DNA of 64,000 bases from Bacillus mobilis (GTDB lineage: Bacteria; Bacillota; Bacilli; Bacillales; Bacillaceae_G): NCBI RefSeq assembly GCF_001884045.1, contig NZ_MACF01000051.1, forward strand, positions 1-64,000, written 5' to 3'. Within the stretch, counting starts at the first letter, position 1; each line of letters opens with the position of its first letter. Shown piece after piece: positions 57,187 through 64,000 of the stretch. A program made the position numbers and the translations under genes. Below the pieces are notes generated by a model that did no database searches, was not told where the DNA came from, and worked only from the letters and a program-made list of their open reading frames with translations.

Positions 57187-57216
57187 AGAAGCTATATATT
57201 ATAGCTTCTTTTTATA
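57187..57216 (+). terminator. Terminator after the membrane-protein gene
   Basis: AGAAGCTATA pairs with TATAGCTTCT around TAT, followed by a T-run. Confidence 0.88.
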
Positions 57217-57337
57217 TTCCAATATAGTAAATGTATGCAAATAGTAGTCATTCCTATCTATACGAATCGGAATGAGTCTGTTATATTGTAAATGGTTATG
57301 TAGTTTAATAGTTTACTAGATGATTTATATTTTAGTT

Positions 57338-57387
57338 GAGGAGGGGGAATTTAACACGAATTTAATTATGACGTGTTAAGTATTATG
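57338..57387 (+). promoter_or_regulatory. Stem-loop-bridged Shine-Dalgarno of the SLH amidase gene
   Basis: GAGGAGGGGG (57338-57347) is 37 bases from the ATG at 57385, too far for initiation. TTAACACG (57351-57358) is perfectly complementary to CGTGTTAA (57372-57379). Folding this stem leaves only 8 unpaired bases between the Shine-Dalgarno and the ATG, a canonical spacing. Confidence 0.65.
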
Positions 57388-59115
57388 ATGAAAAAAAGAT
57401 TTTATAATGTTTTAGCTGCATCGATTGTATTTAGTATGGTAACGATTCCAAATTATTCCTATGCTAGCGAGCTTGAAAAAACTGTGACAGTTTCAACTGA
57501 TGAACAAGCTTTAAAAAGTATTGAAAACCAAATGAAAGATGAAGATGGTCGAGGAGAAGATAAAGGAGTACAAAATGAAGTGCCAGGTGAATTTCTTGTA
57601 CATATAGTGAAAGAGGTACCTTTATATGATTCTAGTAATCTTCAAAAAGAAGCAGGGGTTCATATTTCGAATCAAGTCGTAAAAGCTGAAAAGAGAAAAG
57701 GAAACGCTTACTATGTTCGGACTTCATCTGGAACTGGATGGATACAAAATAGTGAGGGGAATGTAGAGGTTAAAGAAGTTCATACGTTATCAAGTGAAAA
57801 GTTAGTTATTAATGAAGAAACCTCTACATACTCTGAACCATTTACTTCATACAAAGAAGAAAATGTATTGGAGCCACAAATCATTCAAGTAATGGGACAG
57901 GCGGGAGAATGGTTCCAAGTAAAAATAAATAATGAGATGAAATGGATTTATTCACCTTCAGCAAAATTTGAAGGAACAAAAGCTTCGCTTATTCAAGAGG
58001 TAACACCAGCACGTACAAAACGTGCAGCAGTTATGTATGCTGCACCAATAGAAGAGAAAACAACGGATATTTATGGTGTAACTTTAAAAGAAATGATTGT
58101 ACCAAAAGGAAATGAAAATATCCGTCCTGGTTATGCGATGAAGCCGAAGTATATTACGATTCATGAGACAGATAATTACCGTGTTGGGGCCAATGCTAAA
58201 AACCATGCAGTATATTTATATAACCAGGCAACGGGAACGGAAGATCGTTCAGCGTCTTGGCACTTTACGGTAGATGATAAAGAAATTTATCAACATCTTC
58301 CATTAAATGAAAATGGTTGGCATGCCGGAGATGGAGCGGAAGGAACTGGAAATCGAGAATCCATTGCGATTGAAATTGCTGTAAATGAAGATGGTGATTA
58401 TAATAAAGCTGTTGAAAATGCTCGTAAATTAACAGCTTATTTAATGGGAGAATTACATATTCCTTTAGAAAATGTGAAGAAACATCAATTTTGGAGTGGG
58501 AAGAATTGTCCGGCTATTATGATTAAAAATAATGCGTGGGAACCATTCTTACAAGGAACAAAAGTTTATTATGATGCGAACCATAAAGATGATATAACAG
58601 GTGGTTGGTACGAAGCAGACATTCGTGAATTAGATAAACGCGGTATTATGGTTGGGGATGGAAAGGGCTCTTATTGGCCAGAGCGTCTTGTAACACGTGG
58701 TGAATTTGCGAATTTAATTTCAAGATCATTGCAGTTACCTGAAGGGTCATCGAATTTTAATGATTTAAATATAGCACATCCATCGCTAATAGATGGTATT
58801 AATCGTGCAGCAACTGCCGGGATAATAAGTGGTAGAGGGAATGGGACATTTGCTCCAAATGATACGATTAAACGAGATGAAGCTGTTATCATGATTGACC
58901 GTGCACTGCAATATAAAAAAATTAAAGGTAACTTAGTTCCATTACCATTCTCGGATCAAGATTTAGCATATGATAAACAAGCTGTACAACGTGTTTATGG
59001 ATTAGGTATTGTAAAAGGAAATGAAAATAATGAATTTATGCCGAAAGGTTCTGCAACACGTGGAGAATCGGCAGCATTTATTAATAGAATGTTAAAAGTA
59101 ATAGAAAGTAAGTAA
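57385..59115 (+). CDS. SLH-domain N-acetylmuramoyl-L-alanine amidase
   Basis: 576 residues from ATG 57385. Signal peptide (VLAASIVFSMVTIPNYSYA) with cleavage near residue 28; two SH3-like segments (about 60-125 and 130-200); an Amidase_2 domain with zinc ligands in TIHETDN, WHFTVDD and HQFWSGKNCP; then three SLH repeats (about 400-575) for binding pyruvylated secondary wall polymer. It should cleave the lactoyl-peptide bond of peptidoglycan at the surface. The layout resembles the S-layer amidases of the B. anthracis/B. cereus group. Confidence 0.93.
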   Translation: MMKKRFYNVLAASIVFSMVTIPNYSYASELEKTVTVSTDEQALKSIENQMKDEDGRGEDKGVQNEVPGEFLVHIVKEVPLYDSSNLQKEAGVHISNQVVKAEKRKGNAYYVRTSSGTGWIQNSEGNVEVKEVHTLSSEKLVINEETSTYSEPFTSYKEENVLEPQIIQVMGQAGEWFQVKINNEMKWIYSPSAKFEGTKASLIQEVTPARTKRAAVMYAAPIEEKTTDIYGVTLKEMIVPKGNENIRPGYAMKPKYITIHETDNYRVGANAKNHAVYLYNQATGTEDRSASWHFTVDDKEIYQHLPLNENGWHAGDGAEGTGNRESIAIEIAVNEDGDYNKAVENARKLTAYLMGELHIPLENVKKHQFWSGKNCPAIMIKNNAWEPFLQGTKVYYDANHKDDITGGWYEADIRELDKRGIMVGDGKGSYWPERLVTRGEFANLISRSLQLPEGSSNFNDLNIAHPSLIDGINRAATAGIISGRGNGTFAPNDTIKRDEAVIMIDRALQYKKIKGNLVPLPFSDQDLAYDKQAVQRVYGLGIVKGNENNEFMPKGSATRGESAAFINRMLKVIESK

Positions 59116-59117
59116 TG

Positions 59118-59154
59118 AAAAAGCATTCGCTGTTGCGAGTGCTTTTCTATTTTT
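59118..59154 (+). terminator. Amidase gene terminator
   Basis: AAAAAGCATTCGC pairs with GCGAGTGCTTTT (G-T pair included) around TGTT, then T-rich sequence. Confidence 0.88.
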
Positions 59155-59254
59155 CAATACGTTATGGAAGGGAGAGAAAGGTTTTGGGGTGAATAAGGAA
59201 TGAAAGCGGAGGTGAGGCATATATATAGATGCGTTGGGTTGTTTTTATCGTGCA

Positions 59255-59321
59255 TAAACGGAAAGCCCGATTATAATCAGTGCGGAGTGGACTAAACCTT
59301 TACTGATTAAACTTTCACTTT
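59255..59321 (-). repeat. Degraded second copy of the dispersed repeat
   Basis: Read on the minus strand it starts AAAGTGAAAGTTTAATCAGT (59321-59302) and includes TGATTAT and ATCGGGC, matching the first 75 bases of the repeat at 1771-1932; the remainder has diverged or is missing. Confidence 0.55.
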
Positions 59322-59354
59322 AGCATATTGTAAAAATGAAGAGGAGGTAAGACG

Positions 59355-59501
59355 GTGAAAGCTATACCGACTGATGTCTTGAGTAAAGAACTGATGGAAC
59401 GAGAAGGGGTTATATCTATTACAGTAAAGGAATTTGAAAAGATAGAAGTAGCTGGAGTAGTAGTCGCTGGTCCTGCGGTTATTTTGATTAATCAAGACTA
59501 A
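59355..59501 (+). CDS. Small conserved-looking protein (48 aa)
   Basis: GTG 59355 follows a perfect GAGGAGGTAA. The 48 residues start MKAIPTDVLSKELMEREGVIS and end VVVAGPAVILINQD. Alternating Val/Ile residues suggest a small beta-sheet domain, and there is no membrane segment or Cys. I recall similar short B. cereus-group proteins with a GPAxxLxNxD ending but cannot name the family. A terminator follows at 59529. Confidence 0.7.
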   Translation: MKAIPTDVLSKELMEREGVISITVKEFEKIEVAGVVVAGPAVILINQD

Positions 59502-59528
59502 GTACATAGTATCAATCTAGACAAGTAT

Positions 59529-59554
59529 GAAAGCATCCGTTCAGGGTGCTTTTG
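59529..59554 (+). terminator. Terminator of the 48-aa gene
   Basis: GAAAGCATCC pairs with GGGTGCTTTT (one wobble) around GTTCA. Confidence 0.8.
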
Positions 59555-59904
59555 AAGTTTTCAATGATTATGACACTAGTTTTCGCTGGATGTATGTTAT
59601 GGATGGAATAAAAATAATATAGCAAACTAATATGTTTTACGAATGAATTATGTAAGTAATTCATATTTCCCATATAAAAGGATTTGCTTTAATATAATGA
59701 GTGTAAAGTTCGAGTATTCGAAGTACTACTTGAATTATATCCCTATCCCTTTTCTAAAAATGCGAACAAGTTTTGCCCTATTCTATTCAATAATTAATTG
59801 CATAGAAATATATTGTTCGATGACCATTATGGAACGTACATAATGGGAAAATCCCGATCCTTAAAGAGGATGCCCCTAATCTTCATGTGAAAATATGATC
59901 GGAT
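59555..59904. other. AT-rich intergenic region with structured segment at 59823-59880
   Basis: No frame here has a convincing ribosome binding site; a 66-codon frame at 59643 looks accidental. The last 80 bases can form successive hairpins: CCATTATG with CATAATGG, GGG with CCC, and ATCCT with AGGAT. This could be a small RNA or another dispersed repeat. No function is assigned. Confidence 0.4.
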
Positions 59905-59940
59905 AAGAAAGCTGACCAATTTATGGTCAGCTTTCTTTTT
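59905..59940. terminator. Terminator at the 3' end of the 66-aa gene
   Basis: AAGAAAGCTGACCA pairs perfectly with TGGTCAGCTTTCTT around ATTTA. It is usable on either strand. Confidence 0.85.
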
Positions 59941-60127
59941 GTTCAAAAGTTATTTCTTCTTTAATTTCTGTTTGCAATAGTAAAGCTTTTCCGAAACGAC
60001 GTTTGCATTCCGCACGTACTTTTTCAATGGCTAGTAGCTGAGTAGTGGCGGGAACCGTTACGATAGCTTGGCGCGGTTTTCGATTTTCTTCACAAAAGAC
60101 ACATTCCACAACATATTTAGAAATCAT
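59927..60127 (-). CDS. Small protein with CxxC pair (66 aa)
   Basis: ATG 60127 follows AAGGATG. It begins MISKYVVECVFCEENRKPRQ with Cys9 and Cys12 as a possible metal or redox pair; a third Cys is near residue 41. The centre (PATTQLLAIEKVRAECKRRF) looks helical and the C-terminus is acidic. The 3' end lies in a terminator. I do not recognise the family; the clean ribosome binding site and terminator support it as real. It is divergent from the Nudix gene. Confidence 0.7.
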   Translation of the reverse strand: MISKYVVECVFCEENRKPRQAIVTVPATTQLLAIEKVRAECKRRFGKALLLQTEIKEEITFEQKES

Positions 60128-60268
60128 ATTTTCATCCTTCCGTTTTTAATTTCTAAGAAGGGATTGTCTATGAAGTTGATGTAAACTTTCGTCATTGTTT
60201 TACTATTTTCCTCTTTTTTCAAGGGGAAAATAAAAAGGAAGACGAATAGTAGTAGGGGAGGGATGTAT

Positions 60269-60682
60269 ATGGAAAGATGGGTAGGTTGTGCGGCAGTATG
60301 TGTAAACGAAAGAAATGAAGTTTTAATGGTGTTGCAAGGGCAAAAAGGTGAAGAAAAAAGGTGGACTGTTCCAAGTGGCGGGCTTGAAAAGGGAGAAACA
60401 CTAGAAGAATGTTGTATTCGAGAAGTTTGGGAAGAAACAGGTTACAATGTGGAAATTGTAAATAAAATATACGAAAAAGAAGGTATTACATACGGGGTTC
60501 CTGTATACGTTCATTATTATGTTGTTAAAAAAATAGGCGGTAGTATGAAAATTCAAGATCCTGATGAATTAATATATGAAATTGCTTGGAAGAGGATAGA
60601 TGAGATGAAGGAATTAACGCTATCATTCCCGGAAGATTTTGAGATTTTAAATACATATATAAATAAAAAAGCGAGTGTTTAA
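60269..60682 (+). CDS. Nudix hydrolase
   Basis: 137 residues from ATG 60269; the ATG at 60263 touches the ribosome binding site GGGGAGGG. The complete Nudix box is GGLEKGETLEECCIREVWEE with TGY following, near residues 38-60, matching GX5EX7REUXEEXGU. Nudix enzymes hydrolyse nucleoside diphosphates linked to another group; the substrate here is unknown. It is a single-gene unit closed by a terminator that contains its stop codon. Confidence 0.9.
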   Translation: MERWVGCAAVCVNERNEVLMVLQGQKGEEKRWTVPSGGLEKGETLEECCIREVWEETGYNVEIVNKIYEKEGITYGVPVYVHYYVVKKIGGSMKIQDPDELIYEIAWKRIDEMKELTLSFPEDFEILNTYINKKASV

Positions 60683-60697
60683 ACACTTGCTTTTTTA
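60665..60697. terminator. Bidirectional terminator between Nudix and cidB-like genes
   Basis: AAAAAAGCGAGTGTTT pairs with AAACACTTGCTTTTTT (one G-T pair) with essentially no loop. It contains the Nudix stop codon and abuts the minus-strand gene. Confidence 0.88.
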
Positions 60698-61372
60698 ATG
60701 TATCCACGATAAGAAAAGCGGAACGATAACTAAACTAGCTCCCGCTGTTAAAAGCATAGATAAACTTGCAATCGTTCCTTCTACAGGACCGATTTCGAAT
60801 GCTTTTGATGTGCCGGTTCCATTTGCACTCGTACCTAACATAATGCCTTTTGCGAGTGCTGTTTTAATACGACATATGCGTATGAGAGAAGGACCGAGCA
60901 ATGCTCCTGTTAACGCAGTTAAAACAACAAATACGGCTGTTAATTGTGACATACCACCAATCATTTCTGAAATAGCCATTGCAATTGGTGTTGTTACAAT
61001 ATGAGGTGCTAAACTATGTTCTAACGATGAATCAATTTGAAAATAATTTGCTAGTAGTGCTGAAGTAATAACTGATAAAAACGAACCGACAATGACGTTA
61101 AGTAAGATAGCTATTCCATGTTTCTTGAGTAAGTCAAAGTATTTATAGATTGGCCATGCAAAAGCAACTGTTGCAGGCTTTAATAATTCAGTTAACCATT
61201 GACCACCTGTTTCATATGTTTCATAAGGTGTGTCTAGTCCGAGTAATAAAGCAATTAAAATAATAGGACAGACGAGAAGAGGAGAAAGTAAGCTCCAATT
61301 CCAGCGTTGATACATTTTCTTCGATATCCAATATGTGAATAGTGTTAATAATAAACAAAGAAAGCCGATCAT
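60695..61372 (-). CDS. CidB/LrgB-family membrane protein
   Basis: 225 residues from ATG 61372, overlapping the upstream cidA-like stop codon (ATGA) with AAAGGA as ribosome binding site; the frame upstream lies in the partner gene. Six to seven membrane helices, with the family signatures [26 protein letters not shown] and [20 protein letters not shown]. LrgB/CidB proteins act with small CidA/LrgA holin-like proteins in murein hydrolase control or metabolite (pyruvate/acetate) transport. Confidence 0.92.
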   Translation of the reverse strand: MIGFLCLLLTLFTYWISKKMYQRWNWSLLSPLLVCPIILIALLLGLDTPYETYETGGQWLTELLKPATVAFAWPIYKYFDLLKKHGIAILLNVIVGSFLSVITSALLANYFQIDSSLEHSLAPHIVTTPIAMAISEMIGGMSQLTAVFVVLTALTGALLGPSLIRICRIKTALAKGIMLGTSANGTGTSKAFEIGPVEGTIASLSMLLTAGASLVIVPLFLSWIH

Positions 61373-61734
61373 TGTGTTGATCCTTTCCGCTTTAGTAGCA
61401 ATTCTGTTAAGAGTCCTGTAACTAAGGTAACGCAAAGCGTGCTAATCATAATAATTAAAATGAGATCGATTCCATATTGTGATAGTGTATCTTTGTAGCG
61501 TATGACAGCGACTGCAGAAGGAATGAAAAATAAAATAAGTTCTTTTAATAAAAAGTCTGCTCCGTCTTGTATCCACTCTTTTTTCACTAGGTTAAATTTT
61601 AATGAAATTAATAATAAAAAAATACCGATTATACTTCCTGGAACTGGGAGGTGTGCCTGTTTTGCAATCCATTCACCTGTCCAAGCGAAACAAAATAATA
61701 ATAAAATTTGTCCGCTTAATTTCCACCATTTCAT
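61369..61734 (-). CDS. CidA/LrgA-family holin-like protein
   Basis: 121 residues from ATG 61734 (AAAGGGG upstream), chosen because an upstream in-frame ATG at 61788 lacks a ribosome binding site. Four membrane helices with [14 protein letters not shown] near residue 30 and [10 protein letters not shown] near 73, typical of CidA. It is co-transcribed with the cidB-like gene and divergent from a LysR-type regulator, the same arrangement as B. subtilis ywbH-ywbG-ywbI. Confidence 0.92.
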   Translation of the reverse strand: MKWWKLSGQILLLFCFAWTGEWIAKQAHLPVPGSIIGIFLLLISLKFNLVKKEWIQDGADFLLKELILFFIPSAVAVIRYKDTLSQYGIDLILIIMISTLCVTLVTGLLTELLLKRKGSTQ

Positions 61735-61818
61735 ACAGTAACGACCCCTTTCTTTTTTTACATAAAAATTGTAAAAAAGAATTAACAATTTCTACTATAC
61801 GTTCATTCGAAAAATTTG

Positions 61819-61854
61819 TCTAATATATAAATTATATGTTATTAATATATTAGA
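61819..61854. promoter_or_regulatory. Inverted repeat between cidA-like and LysR-type genes
   Basis: TCTAATATAT (61819-61828) and ATATATTAGA (61845-61854) are perfectly complementary around 16 bases. It is the best candidate operator for the divergent LysR-type regulator. Confidence 0.55.
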
Positions 61855-61886
61855 TGTATTAATCGAAAGTGAAAAGGGTGTCCAAA

Positions 61887-62792
61887 ATGGAATTACGGCA
61901 TTTGCAATATTTCGTTGTAGTGGCAGAGGAGTTACACTTTGGACGAGCAGCTGCTCGTTTACAAATGACACAACCACCGCTTAGTCAACAAATTCAGCAA
62001 TTAGAAAAAGAAATGGGAGTTATGTTATTTTCAAGAACGAAGAGAAAGGTTGAATTAACAGAAGCTGGAGAAATGTTTTTAAAAGAAGTAAAAAAAGCGT
62101 TTGAACAAATTGAAAAAGCAGTAGAAATCGCACAAAGTGCCCAAAGGGGAGAAGTGGGATCACTTTCAATTGGTTTTGTAGGTGCGGCGATATATGATAT
62201 TTTACCATCTATCGTAAGGGAGTATAGAAAGAAATTTCCGAGAGTGTCTGTTGCACTACATGAACTGTCAACACCAGATCAGGTGCATGCACTTCACGAT
62301 AACCGTATTGATATTGGTTTTTTACGTCCGCCAATTCCAACACAATTGCTGGAGTTAGAACCAATTCAAAGGCTTTCTTGTACGTTATGTTTACCGAAGG
62401 CACATCCACTTGCTGAAAAGGATGAAATACATATTGAAGATTTAAGAGACGAACCGTTTGTATTTATTACAAGGCCTGTATGGCCAGCGTTATACGATAC
62501 AATATTATCACTTTGCCGTGACGTCGGTTTTAGTCCACATATTGTACAAGAAGCGACGGAATATCAAACAGTTATGGGACTTGTAGCGGCAGGAATTGGA
62601 ATTACGGTAATACCTGTATCGGCAAATAAATTGTATAAAACAGAAGTCGTATATAAAGAGTTATATGATTCGAATTTTGTTGCAGAAATGTCAGTAGCGT
62701 ACAAAAAAATGAATACTAATCCAGAACTTTTAGAGTTTTTAAAAATTGCAAGAGAGAAGAAAAGAATAGAAGTTGAGGATGAGGTTAATTAA
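61887..62792 (+). CDS. LysR-family transcriptional regulator (CidR-like)
   Basis: 301 residues from ATG 61887 (AAAGGGTG). N-terminal winged helix (MELRHLQYFVVVAEELHFGR, QPPLSQQIQQLEKEMG) and a C-terminal two-lobe effector domain (LSIGFVGAAIYDILPSIV, RIDIGFLRPP, AAGIGITVIPVS). Divergent from the cidAB-like pair, it is probably its activator, as CidR is in staphylococci. The GFVGAA and FLRPP segments are typical of the AlsR/CidR-like branch. The effector is not evident from sequence. Confidence 0.9.
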   Translation: MELRHLQYFVVVAEELHFGRAAARLQMTQPPLSQQIQQLEKEMGVMLFSRTKRKVELTEAGEMFLKEVKKAFEQIEKAVEIAQSAQRGEVGSLSIGFVGAAIYDILPSIVREYRKKFPRVSVALHELSTPDQVHALHDNRIDIGFLRPPIPTQLLELEPIQRLSCTLCLPKAHPLAEKDEIHIEDLRDEPFVFITRPVWPALYDTILSLCRDVGFSPHIVQEATEYQTVMGLVAAGIGITVIPVSANKLYKTEVVYKELYDSNFVAEMSVAYKKMNTNPELLEFLKIAREKKRIEVEDEVN

Positions 62793-62819
62793 TTTGTTTA
62801 AAAGTACACCTCGTTAAAC

Positions 62820-62860
62820 ACTAAAGCGGAAATGCAATACTATTGCATTTCCGCTTTAGT
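62820..62860. terminator. Perfect 20-bp bidirectional terminator
   Basis: ACTAAAGCGGAAATGCAATA is exactly complementary to 62841-62860 with a single central C. It serves the convergent regulator and lipoprotein genes. Confidence 0.9.
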
Positions 62861-63455
62861 TTGCTTTTTTTAGTTCTATACTAAAGAGATAAACATGTTC
62901 GTTTTCTTGTAATAGTTGGTCAATAGCATTTTTTTCCTCAAGCATTGGGATTCTTACGTTTTCTTTATTCGTTTTTATTATAGCTGTTAAAGTCGTTTTT
63001 TGATTATATTTTAATTTTATAGCAGATTGAAGAGTAGTAGATGCAGAGCTATTTATACTTGGAGGTGCTTCTTCAGGAACGAGCATGGAACTACCTTCAA
63101 TATTAACATACCAATTTTTTTGCTCTTGTATATCTTTATCGAGTTGGGATTGAGGTGGTAAAAAAGAAAGCTTTACTTTCTTTTTTGGAAAATGTGAGGT
63201 AACTGTATTCACAATTTCGTTTGTTTTTTTACCATTTTGATAATGGTCAATTGTAGCATGTATTTCATCTTTTTCATTTTTAAGTGTAACGCTATAAAAT
63301 ATGCTGTTTCCTTCTTGAAAAGGTGTCATTTGTAAAATAGAAGATTGCTCTTCTGTTAATTTGTATGGCTCAACAATCGCGATCTCATTGTGTTTAAGTG
63401 GGCTACAACTTGTGAGAAATAATAAAAACAAGATTGATAGTAATTTTATACGCAT
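62856..63455 (-). CDS. Lipoprotein of unknown function
   Basis: 199 residues. N-terminal lipoprotein signal with lipobox FLTSC (Cys17). The mature domain contains EEQSSILQMTPFQEGNSIFY and many Lys/Glu; no catalytic motif is seen. Ribosome binding site AGGAGAGG. Probably membrane-anchored on the outer face. It is divergent from the membrane-protein gene at 63630, but no joint role can be inferred. Confidence 0.85.
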   Translation of the reverse strand: MRIKLLSILFLLFLTSCSPLKHNEIAIVEPYKLTEEQSSILQMTPFQEGNSIFYSVTLKNEKDEIHATIDHYQNGKKTNEIVNTVTSHFPKKKVKLSFLPPQSQLDKDIQEQKNWYVNIEGSSMLVPEEAPPSINSSASTTLQSAIKLKYNQKTTLTAIIKTNKENVRIPMLEEKNAIDQLLQENEHVYLFSIELKKAN

Positions 63456-63629
63456 GCAATCCTCTCCTTTTTACAATTATATTCTTAATATGATTTTTTT
63501 ACCATTTTATTTTCTAGGACTAAAGACTTAGAACAAATTCAGATTGTAGTGCGATGTTTAAAATGTCATATTTTTATACACTTGTAGTATAGAATGAGTT
63601 TGTTATGAAGTAAGGTAGGGGAAGAACAT

Positions 63630-64000
63630 ATGTCTTTATGTCAGTTAGTGAGAAAAAATATAAGAACATTTGCTGCCAAAAGGATGAAGCAATTTATGTG
63701 GGTTGCTATGATTACTATGATTTTATTTTTTATGATATCGCTCCAATTTAATGAAGTAGTTGTTGAGGAATTAGGGACTATACTTTTATTTCAAATGTGT
63801 TTTTATACACTGTTTCTTATATTCATTTTTATATGTATTTTTACTACATATAAAATAACGTTTTCTCTTCTGCAAGTGAGAAAAGAGGAAATTAAATCTT
63901 ATGTAGCAGAGAATAGGAACGTAATATGTTTATTATGTCAGGAGCAATTATTCATTTATGGCGCGTCGTTTGTTTTTGGATTAGTTAATGGGATGTTATT
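63630..64000 (+). CDS. Membrane protein, N-terminal part only (possible FtsX-like permease)
   Basis: ATG 63630 follows GTAGGGGAAG. The 123 visible codons begin MSLCQLVRKNIRTFAAKRMK, with membrane helices around residues 22-38, 48-72 and a third starting near 108. The order (basic N-terminus, helix, short loop, helix, VRKEEIKSY segment) resembles the start of FtsX-like ABC permeases of the BceB kind, but no ATPase gene lies upstream and the C-terminus is outside the window. The assignment is tentative. Confidence 0.55.
   Translation, partial: MSLCQLVRKNIRTFAAKRMKQFMWVAMITMILFFMISLQFNEVVVEELGTILLFQMCFYTLFLIFIFICIFTTYKITFSLLQVRKEEIKSYVAENRNVICLLCQEQLFIYGASFVFGLVNGML

Noticed and set aside
59201-59296. 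31-codon frame starting MKAEVRHIYRC
   Set aside because: The ribosome binding site is too close to the start and the frame crosses the degraded dispersed repeat.
59643-59843. 66-codon plus-strand frame starting MNYVSNSYFPYKR
   Set aside because: No ribosome binding site, odd composition, and it overlaps a hairpin-rich segment; judged accidental.
63630-64000. Assignment of the right-edge gene to a Bce-type bacitracin permease
   Set aside because: Only 123 codons are visible and no partner ATPase gene is present.

Overview
The window is a low-GC Firmicute chromosome segment, almost certainly from the Bacillus cereus group. The evidence is a collagen-like exosporium-type protein at the left edge, a B. 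cereus-type dispersed repeat, the sporulation gene spoVK, and two blocks that keep Bacillus gene order: spoVK-hflX-ynbB-glnR-glnA and lexA-yneB-ynzC-...-tkt-sirA-yneF. An SLH-domain amidase and a GH25 lysozyme with SH3b domains fit the same group.

Layout. 1-8.4 kb is conserved core: the collagen-like protein, a tyrosine-recombinase-like protein that has lost catalytic residues, spoVK, a TRIC-family channel, hflX, ynbB and the GlnR-controlled glnRA operon. Just after glnA is a small gene broken by two homopolymer frameshifts. 8.7-30.7 kb is a large exopolysaccharide operon clearly related to B. subtilis epsA-O: chain-length regulator and kinase (epsA, epsB), a probable EAR antitermination RNA, epsC, epsD, glycosyltransferases, the EpsG polymerase, EpsF, four tandem paralogous GT4 enzymes, a GT2, a Wzx flippase, a phage-tailspike-like beta-helix protein, and epsL-epsM-epsN. 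The eps promoter has an inverted SinR-type operator in its spacer and a second one in the leader. The operon contains two strong internal terminators, which makes the EAR element functionally meaningful.

31.0-38.0 kb is a complete phosphorylated-lasso-peptide cluster of the paeninodin/pseudomycoidin type: cyclase, a 43-residue precursor missing from usual ORF lists, HPr-kinase-like tail kinase, PqqD-like leader-binding protein, transglutaminase-like leader protease, nucleotidyltransferase and ABC exporter. The predicted product has a 9-residue Leu1-Asp9 ring and a 15-residue tail ending in Ser. This is the most novel item in the window. Its upstream region carries SinR-like half-palindromes resembling those of the eps operon.

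38.2-50.6 kb returns to core functions: a PadR/DUF1700/DUF4097 operon, lexA with an SOS box shared with divergent yneB, ynzC, a cytoplasmic 5'-nucleotidase family enzyme, a phnDCEE phosphonate/phosphite transporter, transketolase, the Spo0A-box-preceded sirA, and yneF. 50.7-64 kb holds a BmrCD-like heterodimeric ABC exporter, a GH25 lysozyme, a NERD-domain protein, an SLH amidase whose Shine-Dalgarno is bridged to the start codon by a stem-loop, small hypothetical genes, a Nudix hydrolase, a cidA/cidB-like pair with a divergent LysR regulator, a lipoprotein and a truncated membrane protein at the right edge. No rRNA, tRNA, CRISPR array, insertion sequence or intact prophage was seen.
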